DNA of 64,000 nt from Leucosporidium creatinivorum (lineage: Eukaryota > Basidiomycota > Microbotryomycetes > Leucosporidiales > Leucosporidiaceae), in contig BCKL01000003.1 in the NCBI GenBank assembly GCA_001600635.1, positions 124,001 through 188,000 of the forward strand, read 5' to 3'. A program made the translations under genes and the position numbers. Shown in pieces: positions 52,991 through 63,493 of this stretch; positions within the stretch are counted from its first letter, which is position 1; every line of letters starts with the position of its first letter. A model generated the notes under the pieces. That model was not told where the DNA came from and searched no databases. It saw only the letters and a list, made by a program, of their open reading frames with translations.

Positions 52991-55543
52991 CTAAGCGACG
53001 ACCTCCACCCCCTTCGGCTCACTTCTCCCTTCCTCCTTCTCTATCCTTTCTCGCTCCTTGACTGCTAGCCGCTCCAACTCCTTAGCGAAGGGACTCCTTG
53101 CCCTCAGCCTCGCACCGTATTTGTAGAGGAGGAAGGGAGTAGCGGAGAGGAGGGCTGCGAGTCCGGCGGTAAGTCCTCCTGCGCCTTGTACGCCGAGGGC
53201 ATTGTAGAGCTGAGTGGTGAAGAGTGGGAACACTGGCGAGTGAGAAGTAAGGTCAGTTGGGCGCTGAGCGATAGCCGAGACGAGTTCGGCGAGTAGGAGC
53301 GACCGAGAGGCGACGAGGCATGAAGGTTCACAGCTGCAAAGATGACTCACCTGCTCCCACAATGTTGCGGATCTGCGCGTAACGGAGGGGGTTTAGTACG
53401 ATGCTGAGTACAGGTGGAGCGACGGAGGGGAGGCAAGTTCGGCGATGAGGGTCGAGGTCGGCGAGGAGGGCGGAGAAGGGCTTCGAGCTCGTACTGTGAA
53501 GAAGACTCACAAAAGACATGGCACTAAGTGCTGAAGAGGCGTAGAGGGTGTAGCTGTGGAAGGCACAAAGGTCAGTGAATCGGTGCGGCGAAGTCGGCTC
53601 GCTCGGCGAAGGGTTGTGGAAGTGGCCGAGGGCCTCACCTATCAGCAAGGTAGTTGAAAGCCGAGAGGTAAATGAGAAAGAGTCCTGTGTACAGGATGAC
53701 TATGCCAACGCAGGGGCCGATCCAATGGAGTTGCCGGTAGCTCAAGAATGTGAACACCAGAGTACCGACGGGTACGCAGACACCACCAATCATGGCGTTG
53801 TACAGCCGAGCTTCTGGACCTCGCTTGCCGACCTTGCGCTGGTAGAGCTTCTCGCAGTAGTGGTCGACGACGAGGCCTAGGATGCTGGCGATGATCTGGC
53901 TTGCGAACGTGAGACCCGACTCTCCGATACTGTGAAAAATGAGTGGTCAGCGATAGAGGATGCAGCCGGAGCAGCAAGCACTCACTTAAAGCCGAAGACC
54001 GACGCGAAGACGATAGGGACCGCGACGAGGAGGATGTAAAGCACGCCCCAGGTGAACGCAATCCACACGGTGAAGGCGATGAGGACGGGCTCAGTGTAGA
54101 GCATCTTGAGAGGTCGGCCCAGCGAGGTCTGCATCATGATCTTGAACGAGCCTCGCTCGAAGTCGTCTCGGGAGACGTAGCGGTCGTCGCCTGTCTCCTT
54201 GCGTAGTCGTGCAGCCTTGCGAGAGAGGAGGACCGATGCTGTAGGAGAGCCCGCGGTCAGCTTCCCACTTGAGCAATTGTCGAGCACAAACTCACCTCGG
54301 GTCTCGTCGAGGATGAAGATGAGGGCGAAGGCGAAGACTCCGCTGGCGATCATGAGGATCCAGTTGATCCACCGGAAGCCGAGCTTGAGCTCCACGTATC
54401 CAAAGACTACGGGTCCCAATCCTGTAGCTCCAAAAGCGCCAAAGGAGAACAGCGCCATGGGAAAGCCTCGCTCCTCGCCGGTCCATACGTCGGCAAGGGT
54501 CCCTCCGACGAGGCTGACGGCTGTGCTGCCGGCGATACCACTGATAGAGACGAGCGTGGTGTCAGAGTAGTCCTTCGAATGAGGCGAGGGCCCAGCTCTC
54601 GGCCGTTCTCGCGAGGCTTCGGCGGGGTCGAAAGCTCACGAGATGAATCGGCAGACGAGAATCGTCTGGATGTTGGTCGCGAGGGCTTGTGGTAGGAAGA
54701 AGAGAGTGAAGACGACCGCCGAGCCGAAGTAGATACTGTAGGGAAGGAGTCTCAGCTCTGCCGAAAGTCGTGCCGAAGGGAGCTTGCCCGCCGGCGAAGC
54801 GAGTTGCCCGACGCCAAGTGCCAGCTGACTCACTATGACCGGCCGTAGACCTCAGAGAATGGTGCGAGGATGAGAGGAGCAGCGCCGAATGTAATGGTGA
54901 ACATGGTGATGCCCAGAAGGGCGAGCTCCTTCGAGACGTGCAGCTGGGTCTGCACCGAGCCTTCGCCGATGGCATACCCCGAAACGGACAGGGATACCTG
55001 ATAGCGTGGAGTGTCAGTGAGAGTGTTCAGTTGTATCTAGACGACCCGGCGAAGGCGGAGAGGCCACGTAGCGAACTGCAGAGCGAGACGAAAGGGTCAG
55101 CGGGGTTGCTCAAATCATCGGCCGAGCTGGTCGCCTCACCTCACGAGACTGCAGAAGAGGATTCCAACAGAGGAGATGATCCACTTCCGCCTTCTTGACC
55201 AGTTGAGCGGGTTGGCAGGGTCGCTAGAAGGTGCAGAACAGCACAGGGAGAGTGTGAGCAGCGCTTTAAGCCGAGGACGACGAAAGCGGATGCAAACTCG
55301 TAGCAGAGCCGCTGCAGTACATCAAAAGACTCACTGTGGGCCATCCCAGTCTACATAGATCACTCCTTCTCGTTCCCCCACTTTGCCCTCCCCTTTCGCC
55401 TCTGCAATCCCTTGCCCTTCTCCTGGCGGCAACTCTGCGACAAGAGTCGGCGCATTGCTCATCGAAGAGCGTCTGGACAGCTCTATTGGGCTGTCGGTTG
55501 TCGGTGATGTTGGCGGTGACGGCGATGTTGCTACGCGAGCCAT
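52991..55543 (-). CDS. MFS transporter 2 (DHA1-type, polyamine/drug)
   Basis: Ten exons (55543-55335, 55223-55145, 54997-54834, 54735-54640, 54540-54296, 54238-53986, 53929-53639, 53553-53511, 53372-53351, 53232-52991); 547 aa, 12 TM. Motifs: YVDWDGPHDPANPLNWSRRR, PLILAPFSEVYGRSYIYFGS, TILVCRFISGIAGSTAVSLV, GGTLADVWTGEERG, RKAARLRKETGDDRY, NYLADSYTLYASSALSAMSF, ending RARSPFAKELERLA. Intron 2 (55144-54998, 147 nt) contains an exon-like piece, but skipping it gives TM1 exactly the spacing of transporter 1, so it was left out. Homologous to transporter 1, yet with half as many introns. The substrate is unknown; the Tpo1/Flr1-like class is inferred. Confidence 0.9.
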
Positions 55544-56356
55544 CGAGAAGCGAAGTGGTGGAAAGAGGGGAAGGGGAGTCAGCGCGCAACTTTGAATCTC
55601 GCGCCGCTGCCGCGATTTCGGCAAGGATCCAAGCCCTTGTCTGTAGTGCGGTATACAAGCAGAGACAACAGCAGAGTAATTGAGTCGAAATTCCGAAGGT
55701 CGAGCGTTGCTCCGCCGAACCGAGGCGCTTCCGCTGAGCCCCCTCTTCATGCTTTGCGCGCCTCAGGCGTGGAGGTCAGCAGAGATCAGCTTTACGGAGC
55801 TGATTCACTTCGGTTTCGGTAGGAGCTGTCGGGAGAAAGATGGAGAGGCGAGATCGCTGAAGCAGCAGCGGCGACCGAGAAGCAGTGGAGCGCCGAAGAG
55901 CGCCGAGCAAGTGGCGAGAGGCTTGTAGGGAGTTTGGGACTTGTGCAAGCCATCAAGACGGAGGAGGCGAGCAGCGAAAGGATAAGGAAGGGAGCAAAGA
56001 GATGAGACGCGCGATCTGGCTCCGCCATCGCAAAGACCGAGCTTCGCGGGTCCCCTCACCTCCCTCTGCTCTCAACTCTCTTCTCGCTCGATGTTACTCC
56101 TCAGCTCAAGGAACAAGTAGTCGAACAAACGTCTCGTTCCAAGCCGAGCTCTTTTATCGTGTCATTTCGCCAGCGAGGGGAGAGGAGGGCGAGGGCGAGG
56201 GCGCCGAGAGGGAGTGAGGGAAGGGGAAGCACTAACTGTACAGCAAAGGAACGAAAAGGTGGAGGACTACTCCAGAGCGCCTCTACAAGAGGGGCCGTCT
56301 CAAACCATGTACAACACCGATCCACGCCCTCGAGAAGTATTCCTTTGAGCTCAAGC
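55544..56356. other. Intergenic, MFS transporter 2 / OPI1
   Basis: About 810 bp between the transporter start and the OPI1 3' end (same strand). Contains paired gcgccga words near 55890-55903. No gene seen. Confidence 0.5.
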
Positions 56357-58350
56357 TCATACCGCCTCGCTCCTCGCGCCCTTTTTCCTCCTCAGCACGC
56401 CGTCCTCTCCATCGGTACCCGTTCCTCCGATATCGACGCTCGTAGTCGTTCCGTCGTCACTGTCGCGAGCGATGGCGCGACGGCGTTTGGTGCCCGTCGA
56501 GGAGTGGTCGTCGGGGTAAGGGGGAATGAGGAACGGCGATTCGGCGGCTTGTCGTTGGCGTTGGCGGTCGAGTCCGACGAGGCGGAGGCGTTCGATCCAG
56601 CTGTTGGTAGAGTGATGACGCTTGGTCAGCGAGAGTCGACCGAGCGCACTTAGCGATACAAGACTCACTCTTCAGCCTTCTGCACGCTCTCGCCAAAGAT
56701 GTTGGTCACACTCTTGAGCATATCCAAGCTCTCGACCGCAAAGGTCAAGACCCTATCCGCCGCATCTTCGGTCCTCCCCAAGACCTGACTCCTCTGCTCG
56801 GCGCTCCCCCCGCCACTCGACGTCGAAGCATACGGATCCTCCATCCTCTCCCCCCTCGGCGTACTCGCATCACTCATCGCACCCACACTCGCTCCCCTCG
56901 CGTCCCTCCCTCCCTCAATCGCACTGGCCCACTTGACCGGCAGGCCCAGGATGCTCTGCCTCACGTAGCGTTTCGCCTGCTCGGGGAGGGCGACGCCAGC
57001 GTACTTGGAGACGACTTCGACGACTTTGCGGATCGTCTCGACGACGTCGTGCTTGATTTGGGAGAGGTGGGCCGAGGCGGAGGCGGTGACGAGGGCGTCG
57101 GTAGGGGTGGTCGACGAGTTGTGGCGTTGGAGCGAGAGGATGAAGTCGCGGAGGGAGTTGATTTGGTGGTCGAGATGGGCGGTGGCGTACTGTGTGATAG
57201 AAAGGAGAGGTCAGCCTCGACTGAGCGGCGAAACGGAAGCTCGGCGCAACTCACCAGCAGCCACTGCAGGCAATACCTCAAGCTCTTGAGACTCTCCTCG
57301 CTCACGGCCGCTCCCAATCCTCCCGCCTCCAGCAAGACGGTTTGCCACCTCGATCTTCCAGCCACAGCCACCGCCTGCTCCTCCTCCTGTCTCCTCCTCT
57401 GCTCCTTCTCATACGCCTCCCTCTCCCTCTCCCTCTGCTCCCAATACCCCTCCTCGCCATACGCAATCGGTCCCCTCCCTCTACTCGAATCACGACTGGA
57501 AGGGTAGTCGTTAGGGCGCGAAGCGTCGGCATGCGCGGTGTTGGATCCGCCCGCTCCGAGACGGTCGAGTTGACGGCAGGCGAAGTCGTCCAAAGGGGCG
57601 AGTTGGTTGGCGATGGGACGGGAGACGGCCGAGAAGGAGGATTCGACGAGTCCTGCGCCGTACTGTAGGATGATACGCAAAGAAGCACGTGGATGTGTCA
57701 GCGATGGACAGGCTCCAAGTGAGGGGACGCAACCTTCGGCGACGGCGCGCCTCGAAGCGAACGGAGAAGCTCACCTTGACGACTCTGGAGCTAGCCTTGG
57801 CGTGGCCGTACCATTCCAATCCACCACTGACGATGGGCAACTGCGACACCCTCTCAATGAACCTCGGATCGTTTGCCTCATGTTGCTGCTGATGGTGACC
57901 CGCTCCTCCTGCTGCTCCTGGCGGCGGCTCGTCGTAATCTCCGACCTCGCTCTCTGTAGCGACTACGCTCGCCGGCGCGAGGGGCGAGGAAGCGGCCGTG
58001 GATTCTGTAGGGCCTGAAGCTGACCACGAGTACGAGGCGTTGGAAGTGGTGGAAGCCGAGCGAGATCCTTCTCCTCCTCCTCCTGCTCCAGCTGCTGGTC
58101 CTCTTGGGCCATTGTTGTCGCTGTTGGAGGGCCCTGCTACTCCCGTGGCACTCCCTCCGCGCTTCATGATGCCTAATGCAGCGATGGCTACTCTGACTTC
58201 CTCGCTCATGCCATCCGAATCGTCGTTGGGGAACGAGGAGCCGCTTGCATGTGGTCGCTGCTGCTCGAGCTGGGGCGAGTCGACGGAAGCTGGTGCAGAC
58301 GAGGCGGCCGAGGAGATGGACTCGGAGCGCGAGGTGCGATACCCGTCCAT
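56357..58350 (-). CDS. OPI1: Opi1 transcriptional regulator of phospholipid/inositol genes
   Basis: Opi1-family repressor that in yeast binds phosphatidic acid and Scs2 at the ER and moves to the nucleus when inositol is present. Four exons (58350-57775, 57662-57255, 57189-56669, 56600-56357); 582 aa. The hallmark region is intact: FIERVSQLPIVSGGLEWY, SSRVVKYGAGLVESS, PLDDFACRQLDRL, RSRWQTVLLEAGGLGAAV, SEESLKSLRYCLQWLLYATA and HLDHQINSLRDFILSLQR. Later come KYAGVALPEQAKRYVRQSIL, LPVKWASAIEGG and a basic GTKRRRA. I see no clear leucine zipper or FFAT motif, so mechanism may differ from yeast. It lies 222 bp downstream of ATIC on the same strand. Confidence 0.9.
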
Positions 58351-58572
58351 CGTTTGTTGGTGCTGTAGCTGAGCGAGCGAGCTGGGAGCGAGAAGAGACG
58401 AGGTGAAGAGGTTGAAGGGCAAGCTGTGCGAGCTCGAGCTGCCTCTCGCAGGAGACACCCTCGGATTTTGAAGTTGAAGTCTCTTTTGGTTTTGCACTGG
58501 TAATAATCACTCTTCTTCACTAAATCACACACACGGGGTTGAACCGCTCAAAAGAACCGTCTACAGAATCGC

Positions 58573-61172
58573 TCAGTGGGTGAAGAGACTGGAGCGTGAA
58601 AGGAGAGGGGAGAGAAAGATCAGCGAGTGCTCGAGGCTGAGAGGTGTCAAGAAGTGAAGGCTCACCGAAGATCAGTCATGATGTAGATGGCGTTCTCCTC
58701 ATCCGCCGTCTCGATAATCTTGCTATCCATGACACTTCCGCCGGGGGCAGCAAAGTGTCCAACTCCACTCCTCCTCGCCCTCCACACATTATCAGGGAAG
58801 GGGAAGAACGCATCCGACGCAAGCGACACCTTGCCCTTGATCTCCTTGAACCAATCGGCCTTCTCCTCCTTGGTGAAAGCCTCGGGCGCCTTGCCCTCGG
58901 CGAACAGCGCCTCCCACTCCTTCCTCTCACTTCCACCCTCCTCGGCCTCCCAAATCTCGCCCGTAACAAACACATCGGTACCGTTAGCGCGGTCAGCGCG
59001 CTTGATGCCCTTGCGCCATTCGAAAGTCTGCACGCGAGGGTGGTGACGGAGCCACCAGGCGTCGGCCTTGTCTCCTGCGAGACGGGTGCAGTGGATGCGC
59101 GATTGCTGGCCTGCTCCGAGACCGATCGTGCCGCCGTTGTAAGCGAAGCAGACCGAGTTGGATTGAGTGTACTTGAGGGCGGTGGTGGCGACGATGAGGT
59201 CGGTGGTGGCCGAGGCGGAGAGCTGTCGAGTTGGAGGTCAGCGAGGCGATTTGAGATGCAGCGACACAGTCAACGCACATCCTTGTTCTTGGAGACGATG
59301 TTGGTGAAGGTGTCCTTAGAGATCTTGGCGTCATTGCGGCGCTGCTCGAGAGTGATGCCGTAAACCTGGCGCGACTCGATGAGAGCGGGCTGGTACTGAG
59401 TGTCCATCTATTCGATCTCATGCCGTCAGCATCCCCTCCTTCTGCTCGAGGGTGCATCCAAGACTCACCTGGAGCACGCAGTACTTTCCACCCTTCTTCT
59501 TCTTGAGGATCTCGAGCGCCTCGGGCTCGTATCCAGGAGCGATGATTCCGTCCGAAACCTCACGCGAGATGATCTTGGCGGTAGGGACATCGCAAGTATG
59601 GGAAAGGGCGATGAAGTCCCCGAACGAGGACATGCGGTCGGCGCCTGCTCGGTGCGAATCAACTTCGGCTCGGCGCTCAGAAAGTCGAGAGAGAGGACTA
59701 CTCACCACGAGCGCGAGCGTAAGCGGTAGCGATAGGCGAAAGCTCTCCAAGGTCATCGACGTCGAAGACCTTGACCTCAAGAGGGGAGAGCTGCGACTCG
59801 ACAGCCGCGCCGGCGGGCGAGACGTGCTTGAAGGAAGCGGCGGCGGCCTTGGCGGGCTGGAAGGCGATCGACAGCTCAGCGACGAGGGCGTAGGATCCGA
59901 GCGCGTCGAGAAGGTTGATGTAGCCGGGGGAGCCGGAGAGGACTGTTGCGAGAAGGAAGGGATTAGCGAGGGAAGTAGCGAGAGGGAAAGGGGAAAGCGT
60001 GCCGGAGAAGGGAAGGCCTCCCTCGGTCACGTAAGCCTGGGCGGGCTTCTGGTGAGGGTTGGCTCCGTAGCGGAGAGTGAGCTGCTGGGCGCGGGCGACG
60101 AGGTCGGCCTTGTCCTCGGCGGGAGCGGCGGCGATGGCGTCGGCCGACGAGTATTGGCGGCGGAAGTAGTTCGAGATGGACGAGTCGTAGGCGGCGGTCT
60201 GGGAGAAGGCCTGTGCAATACGATGTAAGATCAGCGGGATGTTACAGACGAGCAGAACGGGCGACGGAGCCCACCTTGACGGCCATGCGACGCCTGAAGT
60301 CCTCGGTAACCTGACCGTTTCCAGCCTTCCACTGACTAAGGAACTCGTCGTAGTCCTTGGGGTCAGAGAGGATGATCACGCGGTCGTGGTTCTTGGCGGC
60401 AGCACGAAGGAGGGTCACTCCTCCGATATCGACCTCCTCGACGGCCTCGGCGATGGTAGGAGCGGGGACGCGAGCGATCGTCTCGTTGAAGGGGTAGAGG
60501 TTGCAGACGACGACGGTGATGGGGGCAATCTCTTGGGCCTTGAGATCGGCCTGGTCAGAGGGGATGTTGCGGGCGAGGATACCTTGAGGATGAGGGAGGA
60601 AGGGTCAGCGGAGCGCCGAGATGGGTAATGAGAGGCGGCGCACCTCCGTGAACGGCAGGGTGGAGGGTCTTGACACGCCCACCGAGCATCTCGGGGAACT
60701 TGGTGATGTCCGAGACGTCTCTGATGGTAGTTGGAACGAGGAGGATCGTTAGCGTATGCGCTTCGTCGGGGCGGTGCGCTGCCTGTAGTCCATCCGCTTC
60801 TCTTTTCAAGACTGGTCCAACCCGATGTATCCTATACATCTTCTCCTTCCTTGCTCGCCAGCCTACAGCTTCCCATGGCCCTAATCTTGCCCCGCGACTT
60901 TCCGAGCTGTTCGACTCACGCAATCTCGAGGCCAGCATTCCTGATAGCCTTTGCGGTTCCACCGGAGCCGAGGAGCTTGATACCAGCAGCATCGAGACCC
61001 TTGGCGAAGGGCAAGAGGCCAGCCTTGTCGTAGACGGAGAGAAGAGCTTTTGGTGGGGAGAGGGCGGCCACGGAGGGCAAGCGAGAGGGCAGGAGATTAG
61101 CGATTGCTATAGGGTGGTACAGCAGCTGTGGGAGCAGGAGCATAGCTTACCGATGGGAGTCTGTCCAGCCAT
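58573..61172 (-). CDS. ADE16: Bifunctional AICAR transformylase / IMP cyclohydrolase
   Basis: Last two steps of de novo IMP synthesis (10-formyl-THF plus AICAR to FAICAR, then IMP). Ten exons (61172-61151, 61046-60920, 60720-60644, 60582-60275, 60210-60003, 59942-59706, 59644-59469, 59407-59279, 59222-58666, 58588-58573); 618 aa. The N-terminal cyclohydrolase (MGS fold) has [50 protein letters not shown] and [14 protein letters not shown]. The transformylase part has [96 protein letters not shown] and the terminal MTDLRLFTH. Intron 5 (60002-59943) requires a GC donor. The final exon is 16 nt. Divergent from HGH1 by 148 bp. Confidence 0.96.
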
Positions 61173-61180
61173 GTTTGTAC

Positions 61181-61314
61181 TGAGGTGCAGAATGAGGTGG
61201 GAAAGAGAGAGAGCCGACAGCGCCCTTCCCCCGCCCTTGGTCGGTTCAAAAAGTTGCGAGAGAGCTGACGCCTTCAGCTTTCCCCCCTCATTTTACCTCG
61301 TATTCTGCACCTCA
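61181..61314. promoter_or_regulatory. 13-bp inverted repeat: identical leader word of ATIC and HGH1
   Basis: TGAGGTGCAGAAT at 61181-61193 and its exact complement ATTCTGCACCTCA at 61302-61314. Read in each gene's sense, the same word ATTCTGCACCTCA lies 8 bases before the ATIC ATG (61172) and 6 bases before the HGH1 ATG (61321). The remaining 108 bp between them is the shared promoter. Confidence 0.8.
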
Positions 61315-61320
61315 TCAGCC

Positions 61321-63318
61321 ATGGCTACACCACAGCAGCAGCAACTCTTGGAAGTGTTTGGGTTCCTCACCGATCCTCAACCTCAAGTCCGTCGTATCGC
61401 TCTCGCTTCCCTCCTGTGAGCTCAGCTTCTGCTCTTCGGCGAGCTCTAGTGCTCTAACAACCTAGCATCCTACAGCCCATACACCACCTCGGACAAGACG
61501 GAGCGTCAACTCTTCACCCGCGACCACTACATTGAACAGATTGCCACCATGTGCGCCGACCAGGAGCTCATCGCTCACGACGCTCTCTCCGCCTTGATCA
61601 ACCTCACTTCGTCCATCTCCATCGCCGCTCGCCTAGCAAAGATTGAGGGGTTCATCACTGGACTCGTTAGGATGATTGTCGTGAGTTGCCGCCGCTCTGC
61701 AGAGCTCAGGCCGAGGCGGAAGCTCCTTCAGCCTTCGAGAAGCGTCTTCGCAGCCAGAAGATCGTCCTTGCTGACTCGGCTCTACACCTACATAGGATGA
61801 GAAAGCTCTCCTCTCCGACCTGGCCACCATGCTCCTGAGCAACATGTCGAAAGTGGAGCACGTCTCGATGCTCCTTCTCGGACTTCGAGTGCCCTTCGTC
61901 GTTCGGTCCGAGGATGAGATGACCGCCGAGCCCGCTGCCGAGAAGGCTGAGGAGTCAGCGGATCCTGCGCCCAAGAAGGCTCGCGTGGAGGAGGGTGTGG
62001 AGGAGGAGGTCGCTGCTTTGGAGCTGCTGTTGGAGGTCTTCTTGAAGGGCGAGGGCAAGAAGTACAACCCCAACGCCAACTACGACTTCCTGGCATCAGT
62101 TTTTGCCAACGTCTCGACTGTACGTTTTCAATCTCCACCCCCTCACGCCCTCGCTGAGTTCCAGGCTCACGCTGACCCGTTCTTCGCTTGCGCCGAACCA
62201 GATACCCCTCGGCCGCTCCTTCCTCCTCTCCACCCCTTCGCCCGAGCTGGAACCCCCTCTCGTCAAGCTTATTTCCTTCACTGAGCATCCTTCCCCTATC
62301 CGTCGTGGTGGAGTCGCTTCCTGCATCAAGTGCGTTGCTCCCTCTCACCTTGGCGCTCGGCCCTCCCCTCGCAACCCGCCGCCCTCTCTTTCACCTCACT
62401 TCACGCCAGTCCGCATCTCCGAACCCTTTCGCTGACCTCTCCTCTCTTCGCTACAGGAACTCGGCCTTCCAAAAAGCCTCCCACTCCCGCCTCGTCGCTC
62501 CCACCAACGACGCCCCCTCCGACCCCGGGTCCATCGACCTTCTCCCTCAAATGCTGCTGCCATTGTGCGGTGAGGGAGACGAGGAGTGGGATATCGAGGT
62601 GAGTGCTCTCTGTTTCCGTTCTGCCTTAATGCAGTGCAGTTGGGCAAAAGCGAGGTCGGCGCTAACCCCCTCCTCCCTCCCCTTCGCCCCGTCTCCCCGC
62701 CGCCCTCTCCCACGCACACCCGAACAACAGCTCCTCGACACCCTTCCCCTGGACCTGCAACTCCTCCCTCCAGACAAGAAGCGCGAGCCCGACTCCGCGA
62801 TCCGGTTGATCCTCGTCGAAACGTTGGTGCTACTTGCTACGACCCGGCAATGCAGGGAGAGCATGCGGTCGAGGGGCGTGTATGAGGTGGTCAAGAGGGC
62901 GCACTTGGCCGAGAAGGCGCAGAAGGTGCGTTGCGAGCTTTCGATCTCTGTCGTCGCCGCGCCGAGACGAGCACGAGCACGAGCACGCGCGCTCGCTGAC
63001 GTGCGTCTCGATTCATCACAACAGTGCAAAGAGCCAATGGTCCGACTAGTCAACCTCCTCATGCGGGAGGAAGGACCCGACACTGCGATCGAGGAGGTCG
63101 CTTCCGCCGAAGAGGACACGCTCCGCCCCGACGCCGATACGGTGTTTGTCTCTGCCGATGGGACGGAGGCTAAGCAGGAGGAGGAGACGATGGAGGAGGA
63201 GGAGGAGGAGGAGGAGGAGGCGGCAGAGGAGCCAGTGGACGATTATGTGCCGTTCCAAAGGGAGCCGGTGGAGAAGGTCGAGAGTGAGGATGAGGAGGAG
63301 ATGCTGTTGGAGGTTTGA
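61321..63318 (+). CDS. HGH1: HGH1 family protein (eEF2-folding chaperone)
   Basis: Armadillo-like protein that in yeast helps eEF2 fold with TRiC and Hsp90. Seven exons (61321-61415, 61476-61680, 61796-62119, 62202-62329, 62457-62598, 62731-62925, 63025-63318); 460 aa. Signature segments: LEVFGFLTDPQPQVRRIALA, AHDALSALINLTSSISIAAR, KALLSDLATMLLSNMSKVEH, NPNANYDFLASVFANVSTIP, ISFTEHPSPIRRGGVASCIK, EPDSAIRLILVETLVLLATT and REEGPDTAIEEVASAEED, the last close to the family's conserved C-terminus. The C-terminal extension is a poly-Glu run encoded by GAG repeats (63177-63240), ending VPFQREPVEKVESEDEEEM. Confidence 0.93.
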
Positions 63319-63361
63319 GGGGCAGGAGATGGAAGGGAGAGACGACGGTGCTGTTGTTGAT

Positions 63362-63385
63362 GAGGTGTAGATATAGATAGATATA
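63362..63385. repeat. Short gata/tata-rich microsatellite
   Basis: gatatagatagatata-type imperfect repeat just downstream of HGH1 in the convergent 3' gap; a CGCCGAG heptamer follows at 63399-63405. Confidence 0.5.
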
Positions 63386-63493
63386 ATGCAACAGCGCTCG
63401 CCGAGCTCTCCATCCTCACCCGTCGAGCGCCGACCGAGCCGTGAGACTGCCTGAGGTATACTTCTATTCCTCTACCACCCCGTCATCTACAGC

